The notes under the pieces: generated by a model | Database searches by the model: none | What the model was told of the DNA's origin: nothing | What the model saw: the letters and a program-made list of their open reading frames with translations, nothing else | Translations under genes and position numbers: made by a program | From: Thinopyrum elongatum | Taxonomy: Eukaryota; Streptophyta; Magnoliopsida; Poales; Poaceae | DNA length: 64,000 nt | NCBI GenBank assembly: GCA_011799875.1 | Contig: CM022301.1 | Coordinates: forward strand, 325,704,929 to 325,768,928 | Direction of reading: 5' to 3' | Part shown: in pieces, positions 1-11,958 of the stretch | Numbering within the stretch: the stretch's first letter is position 1 | Layout: each line of letters starts with the position of its first letter

Positions 1-94
1 TTTTTCCAATACCAACAACAATGATTTTATTAGCACTCCGATTGTTCCTCCCGCCACTAGTGCGGAATCTTGTGATAAATGCCGCTTTGTTGAA

Positions 95-1218
95 TCTTGT
101 TATGAAAGATCAGATTTTTGGTACTCCTAATGAGGATGCCGCGTCCCATCTTAACACATTCGTAGAATTATGCAATATGCAAAATAAAAAAGATGTGGAT
201 AATGATATTGTGAAGTTCAAATTATTTCCGTTTTCTTTGCGAGATCATGCAAAAATTTGGTTTTCTTCTTTGCCTCGCAATAGTATCGATTCTTGGGATA
301 AATGCAAAGATGCTTTCATTACTAAGTATTTTCCGCCCGTGAAAATTATTTCCCTTAGAACTCAGATCATGAATTTTAAGCAACTTGATCATGAACATGT
401 TGCGCAATCTTGGGAGAGAATGAAATTGATGCTAAGAAATTGTCCTACTCATGGTTTAAATCTTTGGATGATCATACAAATTTTTTATGCGGGATTGAAT
501 TTTGTTTCTAGAAATCTTTTAGATTCCGCCGCGGGTGGTACTTTTATGGAAATTACTTTGGGTGAAGCTACTAAATTGCTTGATAATAGTATGGCAAATT
601 ATTCACAATGGCATACCAAAAGGGCTTCTACTAGTAAAAAAGTTAATTTGGTTGAAGAAATAAATTCTTTGAGTGAAAAAAGTTGATGCTCTTATGAATT
701 TGGTTGCTAATAAAAGTGCTCCTACTGATCTTAATGATGTTCCTTTGTCTACTTTGATTGAGCAAAATAGTGATTCTGTAGATGTGACTTTTATCTTGTG
801 AAACAATTTTAATAACAATGCTTATAGAGGTAATTTTAATCCTAGGCCTTTTCCTGGAAATTCCTCTAATAATTATGGTAATTCCTATGGTAATCCTTCT
901 TATAATAATAATAGGAACACCTCTGATCTTGAGAATAATATTAAAGAACTTATCAATGCTCAAAAAGTTTTCACTAATACGATAGAAGAAAAGTTGAATA
1001 AGATTCATGATATGTCTAGAAGCATTGATAGGATTTCTCACGATGTAGAAAATCTCAAGTTGAAAATTTTTGTGCCCAAGGTTGAGGAATCAACTAAAGC
1101 TTTATATGTTTCTATGGATGCAAGTAAGAAAAGAACCGCTGTGCTTAGAGCTAAAAGAGAATTTTAAGAAAGAGCATTTTCTAGTGATTGCTTTCATAAA
1201 AATGATGAAGATCTTAAA
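95..1218 (+). pseudogene. gag: Athila-type gag, frameshifted
   Basis: The first 590 bases encode a retrotransposon gag core: a stretch reading LFPFSLRDHAKIWFSSLPRN, followed by a block ending in the FYAGLN and LLDSAAGGTF motifs typical of Athila-lineage gag. Gag would form the capsid of the retrotransposon particle. One extra A in the run at 675-681 throws the frame to a stop at 684-686. The following sequence continues in frame +1 and has in-frame stops at 799-801 and 1165-1167. The second part is rich in Asn and Gly and then predicted coiled coil. The start of gag is upstream of the window. No zinc knuckle is visible. The family assignment is firm; function in this copy is lost. Confidence 0.8.
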
Positions 1219-2052
1219 GTGATTGGTGTATCTTCTATTGATTCCTTGTTTAGTAAAATTAAAATTGATGATAAAGGGACTGAAGAAGAGTCAACTTTAG
1301 TTAGAAGGCATCCCGATAATTTGGATGGTGAAAATCTTGATGAAAAAATTGATAAAAGTGGGTTTGGAGAGGTCAAAACTTTAACTAGTGATGTGCCCAC
1401 TCTTTTGGATTACAAAGACTTTAATTATGATAGTTGCTCTTTGATTGATTGTATTTCTTTGTTGCAATCCATGATAAATTCACCCCATGCTTATGAACAA
1501 AATAAAGCTTTTACTAAACATATTGTTGATGCTATGATGAAAGCTTTTGAAGAAAAGTTGGAATTAGAGATCTCGATTCCTAGAAAATTACATGATGAAT
1601 GGGAACCCACCATCAAAGTCAAGATAAAAAATTATGAGTGTTTTGCTTTATGTGATTTGGGTTCTAGTGTTTCCACAATTCCAAAATCTTTATGTGATGT
1701 GCTTGGTCTTACCAATATTGAAGAGTGTTCTTTAAATTTGCACTTGGCGGATTCTACTATTAAAAAGCCTTTGGGAAGAATTAATGATTTTCTTATTCTT
1801 GCAAATAGGAATTATGTTCCCATAGATTTTATCGTTCTTGAAATTGATTGCAATCCATCTTGTCCAATTATACTCGGTAGACCGTTTTCACGTAATATTG
1901 GTGCCGGGATTGATATGAAAGAAGGCAATATTAAATTGCAGTTGCCTTTGAGAAAGGGTATGGAACACTTCCCTAGAACTAGAATTAAGCCACCATATGA
2001 ATCAATCATGAGGGCATCCTATGGATCTAGAACTAAAGATGACAATACTTAG
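1219..2052 (+). pseudogene. Athila-type aspartic protease domain
   Basis: This open stretch lies in the same frame as the second half of gag, so it is the pro part of a gag-pro polyprotein and not a separate gene. The active-site loop reads CDLGSSVSTIPKS (nucleotides about 1650-1690), the DLG version of the D-T/S-G motif usual in Athila proteases. The second strand of the fold is marked by CPIILGRPF near 1862. It would cut the Gag polyprotein in particles. The frame ends at a TAG about 190 residues past the catalytic loop, with no RT following, which shows that the element is non-autonomous. Upstream stops at 799 and 1165 and the frameshift mean that the polyprotein can no longer be made whole. 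Confidence 0.75.
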
Positions 2053-2964
2053 ATCTATGTTTTATACCTAGCTAGGGGCATAAAATGATAGCGCTTGTTG
2101 GGAGGCAACCCAATGAATAAAATTTATTTTTGCCTTTTTCTTTCTGTTCTTGAGTGTTTCCACAATTATGCCTCTGTTATTATTGTGTTTTTTATGTTTT
2201 AGTTAGTGTTTCTACCAAGTAAAGCCTTTGGGATAGCTTTGGTGATAGTTGATTTGATCTTGTTGAAAATAGAAACTTTTGTGTCCAGTAAAATAATTGT
2301 CTAGATTCACAAAAGTGACTAAAAATTATGATTTTTTTAAACAAGATTGATATACAAATTTCCTATGTTTTCCTAATTTTTCAGAATTTTTGGATTTACA
2401 GAAGTATGAGCAAATTTGCATCTTTACAGCCTGTTCTGTTTTTGACAGATTTTGTTTTCTTTGCATTGTGTGCTTATTTTGATGATTCTATGGATTGTAT
2501 CGGGGTGTATAAGCCATGGCAAAGTTAGAATACAGTAGATATAATGCAATAACAAAACTTGAATGGGTTTTCTACAGTACTTAAAGTAAAGATTGGTTTT
2601 CCTATACTAACGGATCTCACGAAGGTTTTGTTAAGTTTTGTGTGATTGAAGTTTTCAAGTTTTGGGTGAGATCACGATGGATGAACGAATAAGGAGTAAG
2701 AAGAGCCTAAGCTTGGGGATGCCCCATGGAACCCCAAGGCAATATTCAAGGAGAAATAAGCAACTAAGCTTGGGGATGCCCCGAGTGGCGTCCCCTCTTT
2801 CTTCTAACGACCATCGGTATTTTACTTGGAGCTATATTTTTATTCGTCACATATCATGAGTTTTGCTTGGAGCATCTTGTATTATATGAGTATTTGCTTG
2901 TTTTGCTTTTTAGTTTGTCACAAGTATCCTTGCTGGACACACCTATTTGAGAGAGTCAAAATTA

Positions 2965-3215
2965 TGCTATGATTTGTTAGAATTGCTCTTTATGCTTCAA
3001 TTAAAAAAATTTGAGCTATAGAATTGCTCTAGTGCTTCACTTATATCCTTTTGAGCACGGTGTCCTTTAATATTTTTGAAGAAATGCTCTCATGCTTCAC
3101 TTAGATTTATTTGAGAGTTAGTAATTTTGAAGAAATTCTCTCATGCTTCACTTATATTATTTTGAGAGATGAAATTTTTTATGCTCATGTTCTTCACTTA
3201 AATTTGTTTGAGCTT
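2965..3215 (+). repeat. Degenerate 50-75 bp tandem repeats
   Basis: Four to five imperfect units share a core of GCTCTxxTGCTTCACTTATAT followed by TTTGAG, with variable spacers. They lie in the non-coding part of the Athila-like element and appear to be element-internal. Confidence 0.6.
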
Positions 3216-4526
3216 GCCAAAAGAAATAGCAATATATGAAATTAGTCCCAAAGTGATAGATATTCAAGAGGGATATAATAAAAACTTTCATGAAGATCAT
3301 TGGACAAAATAAACTTGATTCTTTGTAATAGTTTTGAGATATGATGATAGTGATATGTGAGTCATGTTGGTGAGTAATTGTGCTTTAGTAAGAATATTGG
3401 TGTTAAGGTTTGTGATTCCCTATGCAAGCACGAAAGTTAATAGTTATGCACTAAAATTACATCCTACTTGTGGTGCATTATTTGGTGTTAGTTATGATCA
3501 ATGCTCGCTTATGTGATTTTTCATTTCTTGGTTGGATGCTTCTCAATCTTTTTGCTAGCCTTCACTTGTACTAAGTAGGAATACTACTTGTGCATCCAAA
3601 ATCCTTAAACCTAGTTTTGCCATATGAGTCCACCATACCTACCTATATGCGGTATTTCTGAGCCATTCTAAACAAATTTGTATGTACCATCTCTAATTTT
3701 CAAAACAATTTCCTTTTTGTGTGCTCGTACCGCTCATGAAATGGTAGTGGGTGGCTGATATTTTTCCATGCTAGATGTGTTATTCTCAAGATGAGTGTTT
3801 ATTCACTTGTCATTGCACGAGAGTACGGCAAAGGTATTAGGGATGCCCAGTCCCGAAATGAAAAATGAATTTACTTTATGTTGTCAAATAATAAATTCCT
3901 TGGAAAGTGTTGGTATGGACGGCACCCGTGGATACGGCTAGCCATGGAAAGTGAAAGTATGGTGGAAAAAGGAATAAACTTTATTTTCTGTTTGGGAACC
4001 GCCTATGATATATCTAGCATGGAAAGTATTGGGAACCACTTGATCGTTTTCGTTGACAGGAAAAGCATGCCACCCAAAATATTTTATCTCTATTTTTTCG
4101 CTTTGAGCACTGGCACCTCTACAAATCCCTACTTCCCTCTGTGAGGGCCTTTCTATTTACTTTATGCAATTTTTATTTTTATTTGAGTCTCCATCTTCTC
4201 TTATAAAGCACGAACTAAGGGGCACTATGATCATACTTGAGCATTGGATGTAGCTAATATGCGAGTGTGTTTCATGAATGGATCAATGATTGAGCATGAT
4301 GGGCTAGGGATAACTTGCTTTAGTGTTGATATTTTGAAAGACGGTTGCTTGTTGATATGCTTGAGTATTGAAATCTTCATGTCAAAACTAGACTATTGCT
4401 TTGAATCATATAAAAGTCCAAATGTCCATGCTACAAAATAAAAGAATATGTGATGAACATGTTAGGCAGCATTCCACATAAAAAATTATGTTTTTATCAT
4501 TTACCTACTCAAGGACGAATAGGAAT

Positions 4527-4541
4527 TAAGCTTGGGGATGC
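4527..4541 (+). promoter_or_regulatory. Polypurine tract before the 3' LTR
   Basis: TAAGCTTGGGGATGC directly abuts the LTR start at 4542. In LTR retrotransposons the purine-rich stretch at this position primes plus-strand DNA synthesis. The core is short and interrupted by CTT and T, but position and the repeated upstream copies support it. Confidence 0.6.
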
Positions 4542-5352
4542 TGATACGTCTCCAACGTATCTATAATTTTTGCTTATTCCATGCTGTTATATTATCATTC
4601 TTGGATGTTTTACAATCATTTTATAGCAACTTTATATATTTTTTGGGACTAACCTATTGACATAGTGCCTAGTGCGAGTTGCTGTTTTTTGCTTGTTTTT
4701 TACTTCGCAGAAAATCAATACCAAACGGAGTCCAAACGCAGCAAAAAATTTTGAAGATTTTTTCTGGACCAGAAGACACCTGTTGGGCCAAAGAAGTACC
4801 TGAGGGGGGCTCCGAGGTGAGCACAACCCACCTGGGCGTGCCTGGGGGCCCAGGCGTGCCCTGGTGGGTTATGCCCACCTCGGCCGCCTCCCGCACCGCC
4901 TCTTTGCTCCATAAATACCCCGAAAATCCAAAAAACCCTAGGGGAGTCGACGAAACAAATTCCAGCCGCCGCAAGTTCCAGAACCACCAGATCCAATCTA
5001 CACACCATCACAGAGGGGTTCATCATCCTCATTGGTGCCTCTCCGATGATACGTGAGTAGTTCATTGTAGACCTATGGGTCCGTAGTTAGTAGCTAGATG
5101 GATTCCTCTCTCTCTTTTGATTCTCAATATAATGGTCTCTTGGAGAACTATTTGATGTAACTCTTTTTGCGGTGTGTTTGTTGGGATCCAATGAACTTTG
5201 AGTTTATGATCAGATCTATTTATCCATGAAAGTTATTTGAGTTTCTTTGATCTCTTATATGCATGATTACTTATAGCCTCGTATTTCTTTTTCGAATCAT
5301 TGGTTTAGTTAGGCCAACAAAATCGATTTTTCTTGCCATGGGAAGAGGTGCT
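4542..5352 (+). repeat. 3' LTR of the Athila-like element, left half
   Basis: Begins TGATACGTCTCC and runs to GGTGCT at 5352, where the CACTA element enters. A TATA-like CATAAATA occurs near 4910 (CTCCATAAATACCCC). The sequence is collinear with the reverse complements of the solo LTRs at 8636-10238 and 20044-21627. Confidence 0.88.
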
Positions 5353-5549
5353 CACTGGTGCAGAGACCTGCTATACAAACGGTTTTTAACCCCTTTCCAC
5401 GACGGTGTTTGGAACCGTCACCAAGTGAGTGTGGGTGATAGGGGGGTCCTTCCCACACGACCCAGAAACCGTCGGAGATAGGCCCTCCTGGCACACAGGC
5501 TGGGGTAAAATGAGATCGTGTGCGATCTGGCGAGGCATCAAAACCCAAT

Positions 5550-5640
5550 CATTTCCGTTCGTATGTACATCCCACATGGTGAATCCCAGAAAAACATTTC
5601 CGTTCGTATGTATATCACACATAGTTTTTTGTGTGGAAAT
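5550..5640. repeat. Left subterminal repeats of the CACTA
   Basis: CATTTCCGTTCGTATGTA recurs at about 5550 and 5595 (45 bp apart), followed each time by ATCxCACAT. Adjacent variants (TGTGTGCGAT, CACATAG) suggest more degenerate copies. Confidence 0.6.
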
Positions 5641-6003
5641 GTTTGTGCAAGGTGGCCTAACGCAAAAAGTTCTCTGCCGGAAGCCATGTGTGATTGTTAG
5701 TTGATCGAACACGCCTACTTTCTAGAAACTATGTCGGTTGTTTGAGTTCATCGCCCACGGTGCTGTCTGAGTAATCGTCTGCAATAGAAAACCCCAATAA
5801 GCAGGGTAATTAGCCTATTATTGATAATCCATGTAGTAATCAAATTGATATTTCTTATAAAACACACCAGATATTTCATATCCGTATAACGGAAACCAGG
5901 ATTTCATAATCGAATTACATCAGATAGCTTTTGCACTCAGTTACGCCATTACACAACAGCACCAAGTTTCACATGCAACATCGAAAACCTTTGAAAAGTA
6001 GCA

Positions 6004-6549
6004 TCATACATGGTAAATAGACAGATGAATCTCATCTAGGAAACTGCAGAAGCGGAAGGCAAATATTGAGCCTTCAGTGATGTTGAATGTCCTTGCAACT
6101 TTAGGCCAGTGGCTATGGATAATTGCCCGCCCAACCTTCGTCCTCTTCAGGAAGACTTCAATATTGTACCATGGGTGTTGAATGAATACCTTCCTCGCCT
6201 CTTGACCATGCAGGTTGTTTGAGAGGCAATCATCGGTGAACTGCTTTGAAAAGTACTGAAAACAAAGATATGCATAAATCGCTGTTATAAATTTTGAAAT
6301 GGCGCAAGGGGTAAAAACAAGGTAAAAGAGTTAGTTCCATCCTATAGTTGGCTGATGTCTTCTTCATTGTGCAAACAAAGATCTTGCTATTATTCATCGC
6401 AAGTTTCTTCATCCTAACAATCTTTCTGAGTTTCTTGACTTGACTGATATTCATGGACATCTCATTTCCCCATATGCAAAATGGGTCGAATAGTGGGTCT
6501 AAGCCTCTAACAGCAGGACCTAGATGTGCAAGACCAAATTGTAAGAAAC
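6004..6549 (-). pseudogene. B3-domain-like passenger gene fragment in the CACTA
   Basis: On the minus strand, an open stretch from about 6549 to 6350 (ending near KIFVCTMKKTSANYR) is followed by a probable intron with acceptor TTTGTTTTCAG at 6256-6266. A second exon of 84 codons runs from 6255 to a TGA at 6004-6006. That exon has the end pattern of plant B3 DNA-binding domains: a basic strand (EVFLKRTKVGRAIIHSHWPK) followed by a short helix and EGSIFAFRF, like the GWxxFxxxNxLxEGDxCxF pattern of B3 proteins. No canonical GT donor is obvious after the first exon, so the gene is probably degenerate. It could be a captured host fragment or a regular CACTA accessory ORF. The B3 assignment is by eye and needs a profile search. 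Confidence 0.45.
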
Positions 6550-7045
6550 CTAAATATTAGAATGATTCCTACAACTGGACAATAATGTGCAATTAGCGAA
6601 AGGACCATGCATGAGCAAACCTTGATGGTAAACAGCAGTGTCTCCCATTGTTTCCCTGCAACACACATAAGGAAGATCTTGATCAGGGTAACTGAGAGTT
6701 GCCATACTATCAGTAGAATATGTATTGAGTACAGCCAATTTATTTCTCACATGCATAACAATACAAAATTGTACCCACAGCAAATGAAAATCAAATTGCA
6801 GAATTGAACCAAACAGTTAAATGGACAGCAGACCAAATGAACCAAAACAGTTAACTGAGCACGACATTGCAGAATAGAAACATGTACTAGAAGATAAGAC
6901 AGTTAACAAAACAAAGAATGCTTGAGAACAGTACTACGAAATGTAGCAATTGTTGGACCAAACTGTTAACTGAACATTACATTTCAGAGGACCAAACTGT
7001 TAACTGAACATCAGATTGCATATTAACATTACAGAGGACAAATCA
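6550..7045. other. CACTA interior, no gene seen
   Basis: AT-rich sequence with the short direct repeats CCAAACTGTTAACTGAACAT (about 6957 and 6992) and related CAGTTAA motifs. It may contain introns of the minus-strand gene fragments on either side. Confidence 0.4.
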
Positions 7046-7232
7046 CTAGAAGGCACTGGCGGTGGCCTCAAGAAAACAGCACGAACTGTATTTTAAAGTA
7101 GACAACTGCGTGGCGGTGTCGACGGTGGCCTCGAAGATGAGGTGCTCCTCCAAGATCTGGAGGTCGGCACGCATTATAGCCATAGCGACCTCATGCGCGC
7201 GTGCGGCCGCGATTTGCTTCTCCGCTGCCAGA
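7046..7232 (-). CDS. Short Ala-rich open exon-like stretch in the CACTA
   Basis: On the minus strand about 60 codons are open to a TAG at 7046-7048. They read as an Ala/Glu-rich helix (AAEKQIAAARAHEVAMAIMR) followed by DLQILEEHLIF. It may be the exon upstream of the B3-like fragment or the end of a separate ORF. I do not recognise it, and the splice borders are unclear. Confidence 0.25.
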
Positions 7233-7411
7233 TGCTACTGAGCTCCATGTTATACTGCGTGCAAAATGGCTGTGGGCGGCGCTTAATTGGAGGACGGGGA
7301 CAGTGATTTTGGCGGAAGGTGTCGCGCCGTCGGTCGGGGCATGTGGGACGGGGAAGGAGAAGGATGGTGTGGGTGGGGTGTGGATTACCTGACCATATCG
7401 ACGAAGCCACG

Positions 7412-7516
7412 CAGCAAGAAGAAGGGTCGGCGGCGAGGAGGCCACGCAACAAGAAGAAGGGTCGCCGGCGAGGAGGTGGCGCTGCAAGAAGAAGGGTCAC
7501 CGGCGAGGAGGCTGAG
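7412..7516. repeat. Three 35 bp tandem repeats in the CACTA
   Basis: Units start at 7412, 7447 and 7482 and share GCAAGAAGAAGGGTC then GGCGAGGAGG. The 35 bp period is not a multiple of three, which argues against a coding repeat. The surrounding 7233-7906 is GC-rich with no credible gene. Confidence 0.75.
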
Positions 7517-7906
7517 CTGCTAGTAAGCAGCAGTGAAGGTTTGAACTTGGAAAGCAAGGAGGAACAGTGGAAATGTGGCTTTTGGTGGGAGGGAGGGGGT
7601 GGGGAGATAGATATTTCCGCGGTGGCAGAAAAATTTCTCTCGGTGCCGCGAGAAACTGGCGCGCAAGTGTGGTTCAAGCGCGGGCGGTGGACTATAGACG
7701 ACGAAGCTTCCTGCGTAAGCCAGACAAGACGGTGCGCCAAGATATTTTATATCGCATCCCACACGATTCTTTCTAATAAACTGTTTGTGGTGTACCTGAT
7801 TTTTTCATTATGTTTTGAAAGACAAAATGGTGTTACAGAGGGAAAGGATGGTGTTTGAATTGCTAGAACATTTATGTATAGTGAACATGCAACTACATGA
7901 TTGTCG

Positions 7907-10900
7907 TGTTTAAATTTGGAATTATTCCGGGTTTGTTTGGCATTTTTATGCATTAATTGAGTTTCTAGGCATTTAATGTGCATAATTCAAATTTGAACTA
8001 CAAGCACATGCTCTAGTGCACCAAAGTTTGTTGAAAAATCACATGTGTGTCTTTGGGTGAATTTATAGGTCCCATGCAAGAAATGGGAATGAAATTCAAA
8101 CATCTGGGCGTCGTGGCTCGGCCGGGAATATTGAGAAACTTGGTTTTTAAATTCCTGGAAATTTAAAATTCGCCTGAAAATCATGAAACTTGGCGTGGTG
8201 TCATTTCATGGCACCAACATGCTGTCGTAAAAAAATTGGCCGCATTTGGACTAGTTTTGGTATAAGCTTCTTGCAAACCGGAGCTTCTCTCGAGAAGACT
8301 CGTGGTTCCCGAGGGGGGACGTGTAACCTTTGTGTGCGAACGATATACGCTGCCTCCCCCTCCCCTTGATTTTTTACAGAGGCAACATAGAACTATATGA
8401 GTGCGTGTTAAAATTTGGAATTATTCCGGGTTCGTTTGGACTTTTTATACATTTAATTTAATTTCTGGTCATTTAATGTGCATAATTCAAATTTGAACTA
8501 CAAGCACATGCTCCAGTGCACCAAAGTTGGTTGAAAAATCACATGTGTGTCCTTGGGTGAATTTCTAGGTCCCATGTAAGAAATGGGAATGAAATTCAAA
8601 CATCTGGGCGTCCTGGCTCGGCCGGTAAGATTGAGTGATGTTTGCTTGAACTACGTCGGTATTTCCCCAAAGAGGAAGGGATGATGCAGCACAGCAACGG
8701 TAGCTATTTCCCTCAGTGATGAGACCAAGGTTATCGAACCAGTAGGAGAACCAAGCAACACTACGTAAATAGCACTTGCACACAAAGAACAAATACTTGC
8801 AACCCGACGTGTTAAAGGGGCTGTCAATCCCTTTTGGGTAACGGCGCCAGAAATTGGCAAGTGGACGGGAGATAAATTGTTGTAGATTGGATAAATAGAT
8901 CACGAATAAAATAAAGTGCAGCAAAATATTTTTGGGTTTTTAGAAATATAGATCTGAAAATAAAAGTGGCAAATAAATAAAAAGGTAAATAGCAAAATAG
9001 ATCTAAAAATATATGATGAGAAAATAGACCCGGGGGCCGTAGATTTCACTAGTGGCTTCTCTCGAGAAAAATAGCATATGGTGGGTAAACAAATTACTGT
9101 GGGGCAATTGATAGAACTTCAAATAATTATGACGATATCCACGCAATGATCATTATATAGGCATCACGTCCAAGATTAGTAGACCGACTCCTGCCTGCAT
9201 CTACTACTATTACTCCACACATCGACCGCTATCCAGCATGCATCTAGTGTATTAAGTTCATGGAGAAACGGAGTAATGCAATCAGAATGATGACATGATG
9301 TAGACAAGATCTATTTATGTAGAAATAGACCCCATCTTGTTATCCTTAATAGCAATGATACATACGTGTTGGTTCCCCTTCTGTCACTGGGATCAAGCAC
9401 CGTAAGATCGAACCCATCACAAAGCACCTCTTCCCATGGCAAGAAAAATCGATCTAGTTGGCCTAACTAAACCAAAGATTCGAAGAAGAAATACGAGGCT
9501 ATAAGTAATCATGCATATAAGAGATCAAAAGACTCAAATAACTTTCATGGATAAAAACATAGATCTGATCATAAACTCAAAGTTCATCGGATCCCAACAA
9601 ACACACCGCAAAAAGAGTTACATCAAATAGATCTCCAAGAGATCATTGTATTGAGAATCAAAAGAGAGAGAGGAAGCCATCTAGCTACTACCTACGGATC
9701 CATAGGTCTACAATGAACTACTCACGCATCATCGGAGAGGCACCAATGAGGATGATGAACCCCTCCGTGTTGGTGTCTAGATTGGATCTGTGGTTTCTGG
9801 AACTTGCGACGGCTGGAATTGATTTTCTTCGACTCCCCTAGGGTTTCTGGAATATTGGGGTATTTATAGAGCAAAGAGGCGGTGCGGGAGGCGGCCGAGG
9901 TTGGCACAACCCACCTGGGCGCGCCTGGGCCCGCAGGCACGCCCTGGTGGGTTGTGCTCCCCTCGGAGCCCCCCTCAGGTACTTTCTTGGCCCAACTTGT
10001 GTCTTCTGGTCCAGAAAAAATCACCAAAAAGTTTCGCTGCGTTTGGACTCCGTTTGGTATTGATTTCCTGCGAAGTAAAAAAACAAGCAAAAAACAGCAA
10101 CTAGCACTGGGCACTATGTCAATAGGTTAGTCCCAAAAAATGATATAAAGTTGCTATAAAATGATTGTAAAACATCCAAGAATGATAATATAATAGCATG
10201 GAACAATCAAAAATTATAGATACGTTGGAGACGTATCATTGAGAAACCTGTTTTTTTAATTCATGTAAATCCAAAACACGCCTGAAAATCATGAAACTTG
10301 GCATGGTGTCATGACATGGCACCAACATGTTGTGGTAATTTTTTTGGCCGAATTGGGACAAGCTTTGGTATAAGCTTCTTGCAAACCGGAGCTTCTCTCA
10401 AGAAGGCTCGTGGTTCCGAGAGGGAACGTGTCACCTCCGTGTGCGAAATGACATACACTGCCTTCTCCCGCCTTAATTTTTTATACACAGGCACATTAGA
10501 CCAAATAGAAGTATCATGCTAAATTTTGGAATTATTCTAGGTTCATTTGGCCTTTTTTATACATTAATTGAATTTCTGGGCATTTAATGTGCATAATTCA
10601 AATTTGAACTACAAGCACATGCTCCAGTGCACCAAAGTTGGTTGAAAAATCACATGTGTGTCCTTGGGTGAATTTGTAGGTCCCATGCAAGAAATGGGAA
10701 TGGAATTCAAACATCTGGGCATCGTGCCTCGGCTAGAAATATTGAGAAACTTGGTTTTTTTAATTCCTGTAAATCCAAAACACGCCTGAAAATCATGAAA
10801 CTTGGCATGGTGTCATGACATGGCACCAACATGCTGTGGTTAATTTTTTTAGCTGAATTGGGACAAGCTTTGGTATAAGCTTCTTGCAAACCAGAGCTTC

Positions 10901-11354
10901 TCTCAAGAGGGCTCATGGTTCCGAGAGGGAACGTGTCACCTCCGTGTGCGAAACGACATACACTGCCTTCTCCCGCCTTGATTTTTTTACATAGGCAGCT
11001 TAGACAAAATAGGAGTTTCGTGCTAAATTTTGGAATTTTTCCGGGTTCATTTGGCCTTTTTATACATTAATTGATTTTCCAGGCATTTAATGCACATAAT
11101 TCAAATTTGAAGTACAAGCGCATGCTCCAGTGCGCAAAAGTTAGTTGGAAAATCATTTATGTGTACTTGGGCGAACTTCTAGGTCCCATGGAAGAAGTGG
11201 GAATGGAATTCAAACATCTGGGCGTCTTGGCTCGGCCGGAAACATTGAGTAACTTGGTTTTAAAATTCCCGTAAATCCAAAACTCGCCAGAAAATCATGA
11301 AACTTGGCATGGTGTCATGACATGGCACCAACATGCTGTGGTAATTTTTCTGTC
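7907..11354. repeat. About 502 bp tandem array in the CACTA, interrupted by a solo LTR
   Basis: The start motif AATTTGGAATTATTCCGGG recurs near 7907, 8410, 10521 and 11023. Subtracting the solo LTR and one TSD copy (1608 bp) gives a regular period of about 502 bp. Units share CATGCTCCAGTGCACCAAAG, GGGAATGAAATTCAAACATC and AAAATCATGAAACTTGGC. There are three full units and a fourth that stops about 330 bp in, at 11354. Short non-coding units like this are typical CACTA subterminal or internal material, though a 500 bp period is long. Confidence 0.8.
8636..10238 (-). mobile_element. Solo LTR of the Athila-like family
   Basis: A 1603 bp LTR in minus orientation ending GACGTATCA at 10238, with a perfect 5 bp TSD TTGAG at 8631-8635 and 10239-10243. 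It is collinear with the split LTR at 4542-14315. No internal region remains, so it is a product of LTR-LTR recombination after insertion. It landed in the second unit of the CACTA tandem array. Confidence 0.95.
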
Positions 11355-11958
11355 CGATTTGCGAAGGCGCACACATTAACAATCAACAAATTCATTTTGG
11401 AACAAGTGCTGTCACGTTACAAATCGGAAACACAAGTATTACTGAAACCGTGGGCGTTCTACTTACCAATTAGGTGCCGCCACGCGTCCCCTTTTTTATT
11501 GGCTAGGAGGTGTCGTGCGGGGTAGCTATTTGAGTATGGGAGGCGTGCGATCAGACCCCTGCGCGTGCTCATCGGGAGGAGAGCCCTTTGACCTCTATCC
11601 ACCGCCCACCTTCCTCCCAACGTCTCTATTAATGGCGCCCGAGCCCCTGTTTCACGGCGTGGCTATGTCTCACTCGACTGAGATTTAAGAGAGAAAAAAG
11701 AAAATCTGAAAAGAAAGTTTTGCACGGATCTTGATGTAAGATCCGATGGACCTATATAGCATCGACTGCGACTTATGGCAAGACTGATGAATATAAGGAC
11801 GATGACAGTGGATAATAATTGTCTTACATATTTAGGAAGATAATTAAAAAAGCCACATGCAGCAACGCCCGAAATACACAAGGGCAAAAGAAGAAGGAAG
11901 ACAACGATCTGGCTCGCTAATCTCTACTTTCTTGATGCATTGCTGCAGGCCGCGGGAA
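11355..11958. other. CACTA interior between the tandem array and the coiled-coil gene
   Basis: About 600 bp with no recognisable gene. It is more GC-rich than the array and includes the downstream flank of the minus-strand gene at 11959-12630. Nothing else stands out. Confidence 0.4.

Larger units (their letters stand above)
2053..4541 (+). other. Untranslated 3' region of the Athila-like element
   Basis: About 2.5 kb, AT-rich, without a credible reading frame. It holds two early copies of the polypurine-like motif TAAGCTTGGGGATGCCCC (2708 and 2765), degenerate repeats at 2965-3215 and, at the far end, the polypurine tract in front of the LTR. The pol genes expected here in a complete Gypsy element are absent. 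Confidence 0.7.

Noticed and set aside
4669..5065. Overlapping frames of about 100-125 codons near 4.7-5.1 kb, and similar at 9722-10114 and 21083-21496
   Set aside because: They are the same LTR segment in three copies, with frames shifting between copies, so they are not conserved as protein.
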